Shown: positions 1 through 9,629 of the stretch, in pieces | Numbering within the stretch: the first letter of the stretch is position 1 | Layout of the letters: every line of letters begins with the position of its first letter | Source: Acheta domesticus | Lineage: Eukaryota > Arthropoda > Insecta > Orthoptera > Gryllidae | Reading direction: 5' to 3' | Assembly: GCA_031308135.1 (NCBI GenBank) | Contig: JAHLJT010009436.1 | Location: 144,467,216-144,531,215 of the forward strand | Length of the DNA stretch: 64,000 nucleotides | Made by a program: the position numbers and the translations under genes | The notes under the pieces: model-generated | What the model saw: only the letters and a program-made list of their open reading frames with translations | The model's database searches: none | Told to the model about the DNA's origin: nothing

Positions 1-1074
1 GGTAATGTCACCGCGACTGGATTGCTCGCCGAGCGACGGAGAAGTGTAGTCGGACCCTCAGGAGGCGACGCCGGAACGTTGCAAGGTTGGCCTCCGATTG
101 CCTCCGGGGTGATGACTCCGGCGGACGGGACGTCGGCGGTGGATGACCGGGCGGTGGCGACGCGATGCTCGCGCGCGTCTCAGGCCGTCACACGACACCT
201 GGACCGCGTATGACGCTCGAAGCCAAACTTTGGCTATTCGGAATTAATTCCGTGAAGACCGGGCAAGTTTCGCAGTGGTCGGCTCAGTGTGTGCCTTACC
301 CACTGCTGCTGTTCCCTTTCTACCGCAGGTTTCATTAACTGACTAATATTCGGTGGCTTTCTTAACTACCACTGTTAATCTACTCAAAACTTTACTTGTT
401 GGTTTCTATCTCCATACGACTTCTCCTGCACGACCGTCCTCTCTAGCGTCTGTCGCCCGTCCTCCTCTGGCCTCGCTCGCCCGTCTGTCGTCTCTCGTTT
501 TCTCGAAAAAATCTCAAAGTGCTCACGTGCTTCCTGCTTAGTGATTTTATTGGTCGGATTTGAACTTCTCGAACCTTCTATTTCATCAACGGTGCCTTCT
601 GGTTGTTCATTGGCCGGCATTGTTAGGCCGGAGGAGCGCGCACGTGTCCCTTCTGCTTTGGCATGTGATGATTTTATAGGCTTTTAGAGGATTATTGAGC
701 CGGGTGCGATCGCCAAGTCGCTAAAATGGTTGTTCCGGCTGTCGATCATCCAGTATTGTTGGACAAAGGGTAAGATTTATTGTTAGGGGCTTCTGGAGAA
801 CTTGGGCCGTTGGGCGGAACTAAATCGGGTCGCGGTGGACGCGTGGCCCTTTCCAACTTCCGGTAATTTGGCGTGACGCGGGGGTGAGAGGGTGCGATGG
901 TCACCCGACGCATCGCGGTATTGTCAGAAAAAGGGTATAATTGATAGTTGAAAGTTTATGGGGGGCTTGAGCGGCTGGGCGTATCTAATTCGAGGGCGCG
1001 TAGTTCTTTCCTGCCGTCCGGTAATTTGGCGTGACGCAAGGGTGGAGGACTGCGATGGTCCCCGACACATCGCA
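1..1074 (-). repeat. 3' LTR (partial) of the Ty3-type element
   Basis: Direct repeat of 5952-7025 with no difference found by eye. In element orientation it begins TGCGATG at 1074 and runs off the window at base 1. TATAAAAT (minus strand, 678-671) lies 51 bases before an ATG at 620. AATAAA (minus, 551-546) follows, so the R region would be short, roughly 645-525. It carries the same 78-codon frame (620-384) as the other LTR. Confidence 0.9.
384..620 (-). CDS. LTR-internal 78-codon ORF, 3' LTR copy
   Basis: Same frame as at 6335-6571 in the other LTR, beginning at a true ATG with A at -3 and ending TGA. In this 3' copy the frame is beyond the end of the normal transcript body, since the poly(A) signal lies within it. 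Its conservation here simply reflects LTR identity. The predicted peptide is hydrophilic, rich in Glu, Arg, Thr and Gln, with no family I recognise. Confidence 0.3.
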   Translation of the reverse strand: MPANEQPEGTVDEIEGSRSSNPTNKITKQEAREHFEIFSRKRETTDGRARPEEDGRQTLERTVVQEKSYGDRNQQVKF

Positions 1075-1088
1075 TTACCCCCCCGTAC
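1075..1088 (-). promoter_or_regulatory. Polypurine tract of the retrotransposon
   Basis: Minus strand reads GTACGGGGGGGTAA immediately before the LTR start TGCGATG. A seven-G run three bases from the LTR is where plus-strand priming by Ty3-type elements is expected. Confidence 0.6.
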
Positions 1089-2201
1089 AATGAGATTAAA
1101 AAAACGCATGGGACATGTTTTTTTTAATCTAAGAACAAAAAAAAGACATTTACAAAAATAGATGATAAATAAATTTGGGGAGCATGTGCCGACAGATGAA
1201 GCTGTGAAAACACAAAAACCTGGCATGTCCAGAACGAAAATTAGGGGTTTCAATGACAACTCTAACATGATAAGACAATACTAGTTAATTAAGCAAAAGG
1301 ATAAAATTAATGAAGAGGAACAACACTAAAGCTATCTCTAAAAAACTAGATGACCAATAAATTTAGGACACAAAATCTTTAAGAAGTAATACAAACACAT
1401 TAATGATAAGAAAATGAATGAAAATAATCTTTATCATTTTTCAAAAATAAGAAATGGTGGTGGGCCATTAGCAACACCTACTCAAGCTAAAAGCAAACTA
1501 AGCACTAAATAAGTAATTAAGAAGATAACATAGAGGGATAATTGGAAACAAAACTTAGAAAGACTGGCAAAATGAAACAATGGGGTACCTAAAACTAGTT
1601 AAACGCTACTGCAAATTGAATAATTGTGCAAAGTGAAGAGCCAAAAGTGGGAACCCTGTTAATCATTATTATATTTGACGCTCTTTTAATACGATTTTAG
1701 AGGTATAAAAACAAGTGGAATAAATGTGACATTTGCAAAATAATAGATAAGCATAATAGTCAACAGTGGCCAAATTATTTAAAACACAAGAGGAGGAAAC
1801 AAAATATCAACACGATGGAGAATTGAAAATAGAATGGTAAACGTGAGAAAACAACCAATGAATTAAACAAAGGACTTGGGTTGCAAAAACATTAAATTCA
1901 TAATATCAGAATGGAGCTCGTTTCATTAATTAAAGTCAATGGCTATAACTCTCGTCAACTCTCGACAGAGTATATCTAAGGGATATCTGAATTATTTCTC
2001 TCTCTTTTTAATCAACAACGACGTTCACTTATAACAATCACTTAACCAAAGCATTGAAGTAGTAGCGAACCCACGAAATTAATTAATAATAAGACGTGCC
2101 AGGGCAACCGGGCTGGATCCACAAGAATATAATTAAAATAAGGTTACCTAATCAGAGCGACATAAATGAGGGCTTTTATTCTTTCAGCCAATTAATCTAG
2201 T
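1089..2201 (-). other. AT-rich 3' untranslated region of the retrotransposon
   Basis: About 1.1 kb between the integrase stop and the polypurine tract. It is AT-rich and has no long frame starting at ATG, so there is no envelope-like gene. No repeat or second element was recognised in it. Confidence 0.6.
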
Positions 2202-2936
2202 TTAATCTCTGAAAGGAACAAGGTTATAAAAATTGTGAGGACCAACCTCGGAACCATCTGTGCTACGTAAAGTGCAAGCGTTGGGGGCTACAAGCCTCAT
2301 AATTTGGTAAGGACCTACAAATAAAGGAAAGAATTTACTAATAAGGCCTTCAGGCTGATTAGATACTCTGAGAGCTTTGATTAAAACTTTATCGCCGACT
2401 TTGAATAAATGGGTTTTACTCTTCTGGTGTTGTTTTCTCGTATCACCAGCTTTCTTTAAATTTGAGAGAATAATTTGACACCGATCCTCAGGGGAAATTG
2501 GAATTTGTGTGGCCATTTTTGCTAAAATAGGAAACAATGGTTTCGGCTTGTTATTGAATTGAGCCTCGAAAGGTGTAAATCTGGAAGATTCATGGGGGAT
2601 GTGGTTAAGCCACGTATTAATCTTCGGTAGTAAATCGGGCCAAGCGGTATGCTTGTGAGACACATAAACCCGAAACAAACGTGATAATTCTTTCATGACT
2701 CTTTCGCTTGGGTTTGATCTCGGTGACCTAATAGAACAGAAGATTGTTTGGACACCTAAATCATTTAGCGATTGCTGCCAAAGGTCACTCGTGAACTGCG
2801 TGCCATTGTCACTGAGGACACGCTGATACGTCCCACATTCTTTGAAGAAACCTTGCACTAGGTGTTTTAAACAGGACTTTGCAGTAGGTTTAACAATAGG
2901 AAAACACTTAACATATTTAGTAAACACATCTATTAA
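2202..2936 (-). pseudogene. Ty3-type integrase, 3' fragment (pol remnant)
   Basis: This is the C-terminal two thirds of a retroelement integrase, the enzyme that joins element DNA to the host chromosome. The frame opens right after an in-frame TAA (2939-2937) and has no ATG at its head. It reads DVFTKYVK, then SDNGTQFTS with the second catalytic Asp, then the NPSERV block with the catalytic Glu. The Asp-to-Glu gap is 34 residues, one shorter than in elements with NGQTER. The C terminus carries a GPY/F-type module (FVGPYQI). The N-terminal zinc domain and first catalytic Asp are gone. A further 13 codons of the same frame can be read upstream of the stop, ending near the gag terminus, so the deletion that removed protease through RNase H joins here. 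Gag lies in another frame. It must be inactive as an integrase. Confidence 0.85.
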
Positions 2937-2967
2937 TTACAAATATGGTCCAGAACTGTGTTCCCAT

Positions 2968-4647
2968 TTATTCCGGACCTGAGCGGTTTAACGGCCTCTG
3001 TGGTGGTTGACCTGGGGCTGTCGAAGGCGGCGCTAGAAGGGGCGCGGTTTGGCCTTGACCGGCATTGAAGGGAGGCGGAAAACTGGTCGGCGCCGGGGGG
3101 GAGGGGGCGGGGGGAAAGTGCGGCGAAGGGCCGTGGTTAAAAGGACGCTCTTGACCTTGCGAATGGCGTGGGGGAAATCCTCGATTCTGATTATTATTAT
3201 TGCCATTACGTGGGCGTGAAGAGTTTTGACTCTGATTTTGATAAGAAGCGAATTGCACATTCGTTTGGTCGAAATCGCCCAATAAGATCTGAAATTGCTC
3301 AAGATCTTTTACAAAACTAGTTTTAAGGAGGTTTTGAATGACATATGGATAATGACGAGTTAATAGCCACATAATTTCGTCGTCAGGGGGGGTAGGTTCG
3401 CATTGTTTAAGTTGGGCAATGCGAGACACTGCATAATCCCGCATAGACATGTTACCATTCTGGTCCCATCTACCTTTAGCCAAATCCATTTTAAAATTGT
3501 ATTGGGTGTTTCTATCCCAAAAACGATTAATAAATTTGGAACGAAAATCCTGAAAATCAGCCGGAACTGGTAACAATGTTTGGAACCATTCTTGGGCATG
3601 GTCAACCAACATTTGGGCTATAACCTTCGGTTTAGAAGATTCAGGAATGTGTCTCGCTAAAGCAAAATAATTTTCAACATTACGTAAGAACGTAATGGGC
3701 TGTTCACCGCGATTACCAGAGAATTTTAAATTTGGAGGAATTGACAGTGGCATAGCATTAACCGGGAAAGCTGAAATAGTCTTTTCCGCTACTTTAATTT
3801 CTAGTTCGCCTATTTTGACTTCGATTTCTTTCCGTTCCATTTCCGCCTGTGCCTGGATAACTAATTTTGCTGTTTCAATTTTATTGTTCAGGGAGTCGTG
3901 AAGTCCTTCAATCTTATTGTCAACCCCTTTTAGTTTCTTAGTCACCTCGCCTTTCAAGTTGGAAATTTCGGATTCATTGTCTTTAAATTTATCACGAGCC
4001 CAATGTCCCAAATTTAATTGCTTTTCTGAAACGGTTGCAATATCCTTGTTTATGCTGTCTTTAAATTCTGTCATTTGTTGAACTGTTTCAGACTGGAGCG
4101 ATTCGCATTTCTTTAGTTGGCCTGTTAAATGTTCTTTGATGTCAGAAATTTGCGTAGAATTATTTTCAACAGCAGAGGCGAGAGAGGCGATTTTAGTGCT
4201 CTGTTTATCGACCTTTGAATTAACCGAATTTAGTTGTTGAGACACCTCACTTTGAAAAAGGGTGAAATTAGTGAGGTGTTCGTCTAATCTACTATCAAGG
4301 GCACAAAATTTCGAATCAAATCTGGAATTCAAGTCCTGAAATTTAGAATTTAATTCTTGACGCTGTTCGTCAAATTGTAATCGAAATTGACAAAATTCTT
4401 GACGCTGTTCGTCAAATTTTGCGATAAGAGTGCTGAAAAATTGAGACATTTGGTCTGAGGGTGGCGTCGGAGCGGCCGCGGCGAGGGTAGGTCCGGCCTC
4501 GGCGGTACTCGTCTCGAGTACCTGCTCTAAAGAAACCCCGACAGTAGGGGCGAGAACAGCTGGGGGCGTGAGCTCGGCAGGCGCGTCGGCGTTTGCGGGA
4601 GCGGGGTCAGAAACCTCGGGGTTTTGAATGGGATTATTTTCAGCCAT
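2968..4647 (-). CDS. gag: Gag capsid polyprotein of Ty3-type retrotransposon
   Basis: Encodes 559 residues from an ATG at 4647. Gag forms the intracellular particle that packages element RNA. Residues 1-66 are Pro/Ala-rich. About 70-295 form a long heptad-like coiled coil rich in Gln, Lys, Glu and Leu, with a near-repeat FDEQRQE. About 300-465 match the retrotransposon capsid domain (EWFQTL at 353-358, then FRSKFINRFW). Residues 470-559 are Asn-, Pro- and Gly-rich with no CCHC zinc knuckle, so the nucleocapsid part appears lost or replaced. The frame is intact and ends TAA at 2970-2968, probably created at the pol deletion junction. An upstream in-frame ATG at 4794 would add 49 residues including a hydrophobic stretch; I prefer 4647 because that stretch is untypical of Gag. 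An intact Gag in a pol-less element resembles non-autonomous gag-only elements. Confidence 0.85.
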   Translation of the reverse strand: MAENNPIQNPEVSDPAPANADAPAELTPPAVLAPTVGVSLEQVLETSTAEAGPTLAAAAPTPPSDQMSQFFSTLIAKFDEQRQEFCQFRLQFDEQRQELNSKFQDLNSRFDSKFCALDSRLDEHLTNFTLFQSEVSQQLNSVNSKVDKQSTKIASLASAVENNSTQISDIKEHLTGQLKKCESLQSETVQQMTEFKDSINKDIATVSEKQLNLGHWARDKFKDNESEISNLKGEVTKKLKGVDNKIEGLHDSLNNKIETAKLVIQAQAEMERKEIEVKIGELEIKVAEKTISAFPVNAMPLSIPPNLKFSGNRGEQPITFLRNVENYFALARHIPESSKPKVIAQMLVDHAQEWFQTLLPVPADFQDFRSKFINRFWDRNTQYNFKMDLAKGRWDQNGNMSMRDYAVSRIAQLKQCEPTPPDDEIMWLLTRHYPYVIQNLLKTSFVKDLEQFQILLGDFDQTNVQFASYQNQSQNSSRPRNGNNNNQNRGFPPRHSQGQERPFNHGPSPHFPPAPSPPAPTSFPPPFNAGQGQTAPLLAPPSTAPGQPPQRPLNRSGPE

Positions 4648-5296
4648 CGTGGAGCGAGCAATCCTCGAAGTGACGTAAGTACGATAATGACGCCTACAGC
4701 GCGTTACACATGAGTACACAATCAAACACAATAAAAAGAAAAGTACAAAACACACACAATGAAATGTTAGAGGATAACACTGAGAAATAAACATAAAATT
4801 TCAAATAGAAAGTAAACACTATTAAGTAAACATATAATTGTTACGTGACGGAAATAGCACGTATAATGAAAAAGGAAAAAAATAAAATAGAGTTCAATTA
4901 ACCACACTTAAACACTATATGACGCATTAAGAAATTGTAAAAGAAAATAACAATAAAATGAAATTATGCGTCTGAAAAGAGAGTGAAATGTTCTTATAAA
5001 TACACTTTGGGCTTCTAAGTTATGAGAATCACTGTAATACTCTGAGCATTCACTGATACAAAATATGTAAAAATTACCGGAAGTTCAATATAAAATTTAA
5101 GTCTCACACGCAAGCAAAGTGATTTAAAACCTCATAAAATACAAAATATCAAAAGAAACACACATTAAAACCAAATGCAATCTTCAGTTGGGCAATAATT
5201 GAGCAAGCGTAAACGGAAAATGGATAAGAAAGAATTAGTGAGTTCAATAAGAAAAACACAGGTGCGAGTAACACAAAGTAAAATACTAGTTAAAAA
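4648..5296 (-). other. Retrotransposon 5' leader, AT-rich
   Basis: Untranslated leader between the primer-binding repeats and gag. It is AT-rich and has no ATG-started long frame except the short in-frame extension from 4794. Packaging signals would be expected here, but none can be recognised by eye. Confidence 0.55.
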
Positions 5297-5570
5297 CCAC
5301 GTTGTGTGTCAATTTATGCTCTGCACGCTGCACAAGCTGAATTATACGTGAAAAAACAAACGAAGTTGGGCGACCAATTTATGAGATGCCCGCTACACAA
5401 GTTCAATTATTCGTGAATAGAAAACCACGTTGGGTGTCAATTTATGATCTGAGTCTACACAAGCTCAATTATTCGTATAAAAACAACCACGTTGGGCGTC
5501 CAATTTATGATCTGAGTCTACACAAGCTCAATTATTCGTATAAAAACAACCACGTTGGGCGTCCAATTTA
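5297..5570 (-). repeat. Five tandem primer-binding-site modules (62-64 bp units)
   Basis: Plus-strand copies start at 5297, 5361, 5425, 5487 and 5550. Each opens with a variant of CCACGTTGGGCGTCCAATTT followed by TATG, a TCTGAG-like block, ACACAAGCTCAATTATTCGT and an A-rich spacer. The units at 5425 and 5487 differ mainly by one C and T/C changes. The fifth unit is cut short by the LTR edge at 5571. The repeated head is the complement of a tRNA-Lys-type primer binding site. Confidence 0.85.
5550..5565 (-). promoter_or_regulatory. Primer binding site, tRNA-Lys type
   Basis: Minus strand reads TGGACGCCCAACGTGG, five bases (TAAAT) inside the LTR edge. Lysine-tRNA primed elements use TGGCGCCCAACGTGG, so the match is complete apart from one extra A after TGG. 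It is the LTR-proximal member of the five-copy array. Confidence 0.65.
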
Positions 5571-6334
5571 TGTGATGGAACTGCTCACAAAATGGAGGCG
5601 CCGACACACTTATGGTGTGACAGTCGTCCCAAGTCGCAGGAGGGGACACGCGCTGAATTTATTTAATAAGGGCGCCAAGCGCATGCCCACTTACCTGCTT
5701 AATGTCGCCGGCGTTGAGCGTCTCAGGGGTGAGCGCCCTGGGTCGAAGGGTTGCATTTGGTGGTTTCTTAAGATTTAGAATAATAACACTTTGCTATGGT
5801 ATTAATTGGTTCACCCGACCAAATGGCGGGGACTAATTTATTCAAAAAATTAAACGAAGAGAAACTGTTCAGGTTGATGCTGGGTTGTTGTCACTTTAGT
5901 AGCCGATTAATGAATGATGGTGATGACAACTTACAATCTGTGATGTTAGATGGTAATGTCACCGCGACTGGATTGCTCGCCGAGCGACGGAGAAGTGTAG
6001 TCGGACCCTCAGGAGGCGACGCCGGAACGTTGCAAGGTTGGCCTCCGATTGCCTCCGGGGTGATGACTCCGGCGGACGGGACGTCGGCGGTGGATGACCG
6101 GGCGGTGGCGACGCGATGCTCGCGCGCGTCTCAGGCCGTCACACGACACCTGGACCGCGTATGACGCTCGAAGCCAAACTTTGGCTATTCGGAATTAATT
6201 CCGTGAAGACCGGGCAAGTTTCGCAGTGGTCGGCTCAGTGTGTGCCTTACCCACTGCTGCTGTTCCCTTTCTACCGCAGGTTTCATTAACTGACTAATAT
6301 TCGGTGGCTTTCTTAACTACCACTGTTAATCTAC

Positions 6335-6571
6335 TCAAAACTTTACTTGTTGGTTTCTATCTCCATACGACTTCTCCTGCACGACCGTCCTCTCTAGCGT
6401 CTGTCGCCCGTCCTCCTCTGGCCTCGCTCGCCCGTCTGTCGTCTCTCGTTTTCTCGAAAAAATCTCAAAGTGCTCACGTGCTTCCTGCTTAGTGATTTTA
6501 TTGGTCGGATTTGAACTTCTCGAACCTTCTATTTCATCAACGGTGCCTTCTGGTTGTTCATTGGCCGGCAT
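6335..6571 (-). CDS. LTR-internal ORF, 78 codons, first ORF of the element transcript
   Basis: Begins at ATG in the context AACAATGC, some 27 bases after the transcription start predicted from the TATA box at 6629-6622, and ends in TGA. The predicted peptide is hydrophilic, starting MPANEQPEG, with an acidic N-terminal part and an Arg/Glu-rich second half. It has no signal peptide, membrane segment or known motif. It is on the coding strand of the element, so it would be the first frame on the genomic RNA, about 1.7 kb before gag. The AATAAA signal lies inside it. It could be a leader peptide, a spliced 5' exon of gag, or a chance frame in a GC-rich LTR. Confidence 0.4.
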   Translation of the reverse strand: MPANEQPEGTVDEIEGSRSSNPTNKITKQEAREHFEIFSRKRETTDGRARPEEDGRQTLERTVVQEKSYGDRNQQVKF

Positions 6572-6621
6572 TGTTAGGCCGGAGGAGCGCGCACGTGTCC
6601 CTTCTGCTTTGGCATGTGATG

Positions 6622-6629
6622 ATTTTATA
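6622..6629 (-). promoter_or_regulatory. TATA box of the 5' LTR
   Basis: Minus strand reads CCTATAAAATC, a strong TATA match, 51 bases before the LTR-internal ATG. It is duplicated at 678-671 in the other LTR. Confidence 0.65.
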
Positions 6630-7059
6630 GGCTTTTAGAGGATTATTGAGCCGGGTGCGATCGCCAAGTCGCTAAAATGGTTGTTCCGGCTGTCGATCAT
6701 CCAGTATTGTTGGACAAAGGGTAAGATTTATTGTTAGGGGCTTCTGGAGAACTTGGGCCGTTGGGCGGAACTAAATCGGGTCGCGGTGGACGCGTGGCCC
6801 TTTCCAACTTCCGGTAATTTGGCGTGACGCGGGGGTGAGAGGGTGCGATGGTCACCCGACGCATCGCGGTATTGTCAGAAAAAGGGTATAATTGATAGTT
6901 GAAAGTTTATGGGGGGCTTGAGCGGCTGGGCGTATCTAATTCGAGGGCGCGTAGTTCTTTCCTGCCGTCCGGTAATTTGGCGTGACGCAAGGGTGGAGGA
7001 CTGCGATGGTCCCCGACACATCGCAATATATATATATATAAATGGATGTTGGAATATAT

Positions 7060-7630
7060 AAAAGAGGTAAACTCCAAAACCGTGCGACCAATCTCTACGA
7101 AAGTTGGCACTTGTACGTGTATTTTCACCTAGAAGGTTTATGTGTTGTTAATTCTGTCGTAATTCCACTACATGGCGCTGTAGATTGAAACAAAAATATT
7201 CATGCCAAATGCAACATTGCAACACTATGGCAGCATTCTTAATCTATATTATTAAATAACTCCTAAACGAAGCGTTCTAGGGCATTAAAATATAAAACTT
7301 TGAGGCCGAGGCCTCAAAGAACCTTTTCTCATACCGTAATCTATAGGATAAGATTTTCACGAACAGTGTGTTACATTTTTGCTGATCTGGCGCTTCTCGA
7401 TATATACCTCACCTACTCAGAGACGTGCAGAATCTGCAACTAAATGTGAATGAGAGGGGCAGAGAGAGGTAGAGACAGAGACAGTCAGATTGAGACAGGG
7501 ACAGAGAGAAACGGAGAGACAGAGAGAGAGAAAGAGAAGGGGAGATGGAAGGGGAAAGAGGGAGATGAAGGGCAGAATAACGTCTGCCAGGTTCCGCTAG
7601 TAATAATAATAATAATAGTAGTAGTAATAG
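7060..7630 (+). mobile_element. RTE-like non-LTR retroposon 3' end, copy A
   Basis: Matches the reverse complement of 46895-47370. Shared blocks include GAAAGTTGGC, CACTACATGGCGCTGTAG, the run around GACGTGCAGAATCTGCA, AATGTGAATGAGAGGG, a purine-rich GAGA tract (7455-7570) and GGGCAGAATAACGTCTGCC. It ends CGCTAGT followed by (AAT)n/(AGT)n, a 3' microsatellite tail typical of RTE-clade elements or SINEs they mobilise. No coding frame is left. A perfect inverted repeat, CTTTGAGGCC-GA-GGCCTCAAAG (7298-7319), is private to this copy. The LTR element inserted only about 35 bp away, in an AT-dinucleotide run (7026-7043). Confidence 0.6.
7455..7575 (+). repeat. GAGA-rich purine tract
   Basis: Low-complexity GAGAGA/GGGACAGAG run within the retroposon tail. 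The frames across it on both strands are compositional and are not genes. Confidence 0.7.
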
Positions 7631-7659
7631 TAACAAGAAAACCACTCATATTATGTAAC

Positions 7660-7860
7660 AAGTGTGTGCCGCCGCTGCCGGGAGGCGGGTGCGAGGGGTC
7701 GGAGCGGCTGCTCGGAGGGCGGCAGGAGGTCGCGTCGGAGCGGGGCGCGTCGGGCGTCGTAGGTGGCGCGCAGGAGGTAATTACGGCAGGCGCGACTCTC
7801 GCGCCGCCGCCTGCGACCGATCCCTCGCAATCCGCCCCTCCACGCAGTCGTCCGGAGAAA
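7660..7860. other. GC/CpG-rich islet with an embedded TAATTA
   Basis: About 200 bp dense in CG dinucleotides, containing TAATTA at 7778-7783. No coding frame stands out from composition. Confidence 0.55.
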
Positions 7861-8118
7861 TTCAAAAGAGGCGCTTCATTCCACGAAAAAAATCTTCGGA
7901 GAAGCTACACCGTAGAGCTTCGAAAGGCATACATTTTTTTCGGGCAATGTTTGCAGAATCGGGGGAAATATATGAGCATAAGACAGACGTCAAACCTAAT
8001 CGTATTGAATTTTTTACCTCCAATTATGATGGTTGGAAGATGGCATGGAGTAATTTTATGAACACGATATGTCCGCAATGAAAAATTGAACTTATAAAAG
8101 GAATGAAACAATCTATAT
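7861..8118. other. Mixed intergenic sequence
   Basis: Nothing recognised. Open frames here are short and continue from the GC-rich islet. Confidence 0.5.
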
Positions 8119-8130
8119 ACTCTCCTCTAT
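8119..8130 (+). repeat. Target-site duplication, left, of the SINE
   Basis: ACTCTCCTCTAT, identical to 8354-8365. Confidence 0.85.
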
Positions 8131-8353
8131 GCCGGCCCCGTGGCCGAGACCGCTAAGGCAGTAGTGCCGTAGTGGTCTCGGACCGTGGGGTCGCGGGTTC
8201 GAGTCCCGCCTCGGGCATGGTTGTATGTGTTCGTCCTTTCACCCTCTCTCATCACCATATCGTGTCATCATCATGTCATAACGTTGCTCCCAATAGTGGT
8301 CGCTAATGACCGAGTAGTTGATGCGACCTTAAACAAAAACAAAAACAAAAACA
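8131..8353 (+). mobile_element. tRNA-derived SINE with (AAAAC)n tail
   Basis: A 223-bp retroposon flanked by identical 12-bp duplications. The head looks like a tRNA: an A-box-like TGGCCGAGACCGCTAAGG near 8141 and a B box GGTTCGAGTCC near 8197-8207. These would form an internal RNA polymerase III promoter. The long variable-arm-like spacing suggests a Ser/Leu-type tRNA ancestor. The head is followed by a unique body ending TTGATGCGACCTTAAAC and an AAAAC repeat tail. Perfect target duplications indicate a fairly recent insertion. Mobility would need a partner LINE, not seen here. Confidence 0.85.
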
Positions 8354-8365
8354 ACTCTCCTCTAT
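8354..8365 (+). repeat. Target-site duplication, right, of the SINE
   Basis: ACTCTCCTCTAT, identical to 8119-8130. Confidence 0.85.
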
Positions 8366-8565
8366 ATTCATAGGAAAAATAAATCTACAAACAAGTTTGT
8401 CATTTTCTTCCTTAATATAAACATGATCAGAAACGTTAAAAAATGGGGATGTTTTTAACTGAAATTGCTGAATTGTTGGACTTATCTGCAATTAATTTTG
8501 TTTGAATATTTTTTTGTAACTTTTTTCGTTGAAACGTCAGAAAGTGTGTCTGGGACGTGGCCGGT
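8366..8565. other. AT-rich intergenic
   Basis: Nothing recognised. Confidence 0.5.
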
Positions 8566-8569
8566 ATTA

Positions 8570-8910
8570 TTTTGACCCACTGTGCGAGTCCGCTGCCTCC
8601 GCAGGCAAAACGTATCGAAAGCAACGGAAAAACGACGATGGCGCTCACCTCTCCGGAAACCTACGCTAATTACTCGCAGCGGCGGCGCCGCAAGGCGCGA
8701 GGCACCCCGCCTCCCCTCTCTTCGCCCTCTTTTCCCCTCCCCCTTCCCGCCCCTGCCCCGGCGTCGCGACGCGCGCGTCGGCACCGTCTTAACGAGCGCG
8801 CGCCTCGCTGCGCCGTGACGCCATCCCTGGGCCGGCGACGCCTCCATCGCGACGCCTGCCCTCCATCCCTCTCAAGATTCCCCATTCACCTACACCCCCG
8901 CCCCCCGCCC
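8570..8910. other. GC/CpG-rich islet with TAATTA
   Basis: About 340 bp with many CG dinucleotides and a pyrimidine-rich plus strand. TAATTA lies at 8667-8672, directly before a GCGGCGGCGCC block. Several overlapping open frames on both strands reflect the lack of stop codons in GC-rich DNA. Confidence 0.6.
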
Positions 8911-9600
8911 ACGCCTCTGTTGGAGCGTCTCGTAGTGTGGCAGAGACTACCTAGCTTTTCCTCTTTCGTGTTTTCTGATCACTGCATGTGGAATTTTTGG
9001 TAGCCTGTGCAAGTTTGTGGTAGTCTTCCGTGGATGATCTCTTGGCATCATCTTGCTCTGTTATCATGTGCCTCAACTGTTATATATGTATCTACACCAA
9101 ATTCATTACAGTGACCGCCATACATTTAAGCTGTATACAGAAATCTGTTATCAGTCTGTAATTACGTTGTTTTGACGGGTAGATTGTGACGTTTTGGGTT
9201 GACTTACCCCTGGGTGAATCTGCACCTATGCAGTTCACAAAAAAAATACAGAATGATGGTATTATGCACAAAGAGCATATATTCTCTTTTTATACGCCTT
9301 GAGAAATTATATAATCTTTTGGAAATTTGCTGTAAATTTTCTTCGTGTACCGTAAATTTTGCATGGAACAGGAATTTAAAAACGCAATTCTGAAATATGG
9401 AATATGCTATGTTGCTCCCGAAGAGCTCCCTGGTCTTTCGCTCTCCCTTTTTGTAAGAAATAGTGTAACTGGGTTTCGGTAACTTGTGTTGAAAATGATT
9501 CCATTATAAATATGACATAATCAAGATTTTTTTAAATCCACCAGTCATAAATTTTCAATATACCAACCACCATTAGAACATACTTAAGTGGCAATATAGC
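8911..9600. other. AT-rich intergenic
   Basis: No gene or repeat recognised. Confidence 0.5.
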
Positions 9601-9629
9601 TTGGACGCATCCTCGCTTACTCGCCTCGA

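Larger units (their letters stand above)
1..7025 (-). mobile_element. Ty3-type LTR retrotransposon, internally deleted, truncated by window start
   Basis: Bases 1-1074 repeat at 5952-7025 (offset 5951) in the same orientation, and coding frames between them run on the minus strand. In element order: 5' LTR 7025-5571, leader with primer binding site, gag 4647-2968, integrase tail 2936-2202, AT-rich 3' region, polypurine tract, 3' LTR 1074-1 (about 381 bp lie before the window). LTR ends are TGCGATG and CATCACA, an imperfect inverted repeat with the standard TG/CA. Protease, reverse transcriptase and RNase H are missing, so the copy cannot move alone. The visible LTR parts look identical, which argues for recent insertion using enzymes supplied in trans. 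The four bases after the right LTR are ATAT; the matching target duplication would lie outside the window. Confidence 0.9.
5571..7025 (-). repeat. 5' LTR (complete, 1455 bp)
   Basis: Left edge TGTGATGG on the plus strand lies next to the primer binding site, and right edge is ATCGCA. In element orientation the ends are TGCGATG and CATCACA. Bases 5952-7025 are repeated at 1-1074. TATAAAAT (minus, 6629-6622) predicts transcription start near 6598; AATAAA lies at 6502-6497. U3 is thus about 430 bp and R-U5 about 1 kb. The R-U5 side is GC-rich. Confidence 0.88.

Noticed and set aside
924..1268. Envelope-like gene in the 3' part of the LTR element
   Set aside because: The 114-codon frame crosses the LTR boundary and polypurine tract and has no envelope features.
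8131..8215. Functional tRNA gene
   Set aside because: The acceptor and anticodon stems do not pair properly and the segment continues into a SINE body with tail and target duplications.
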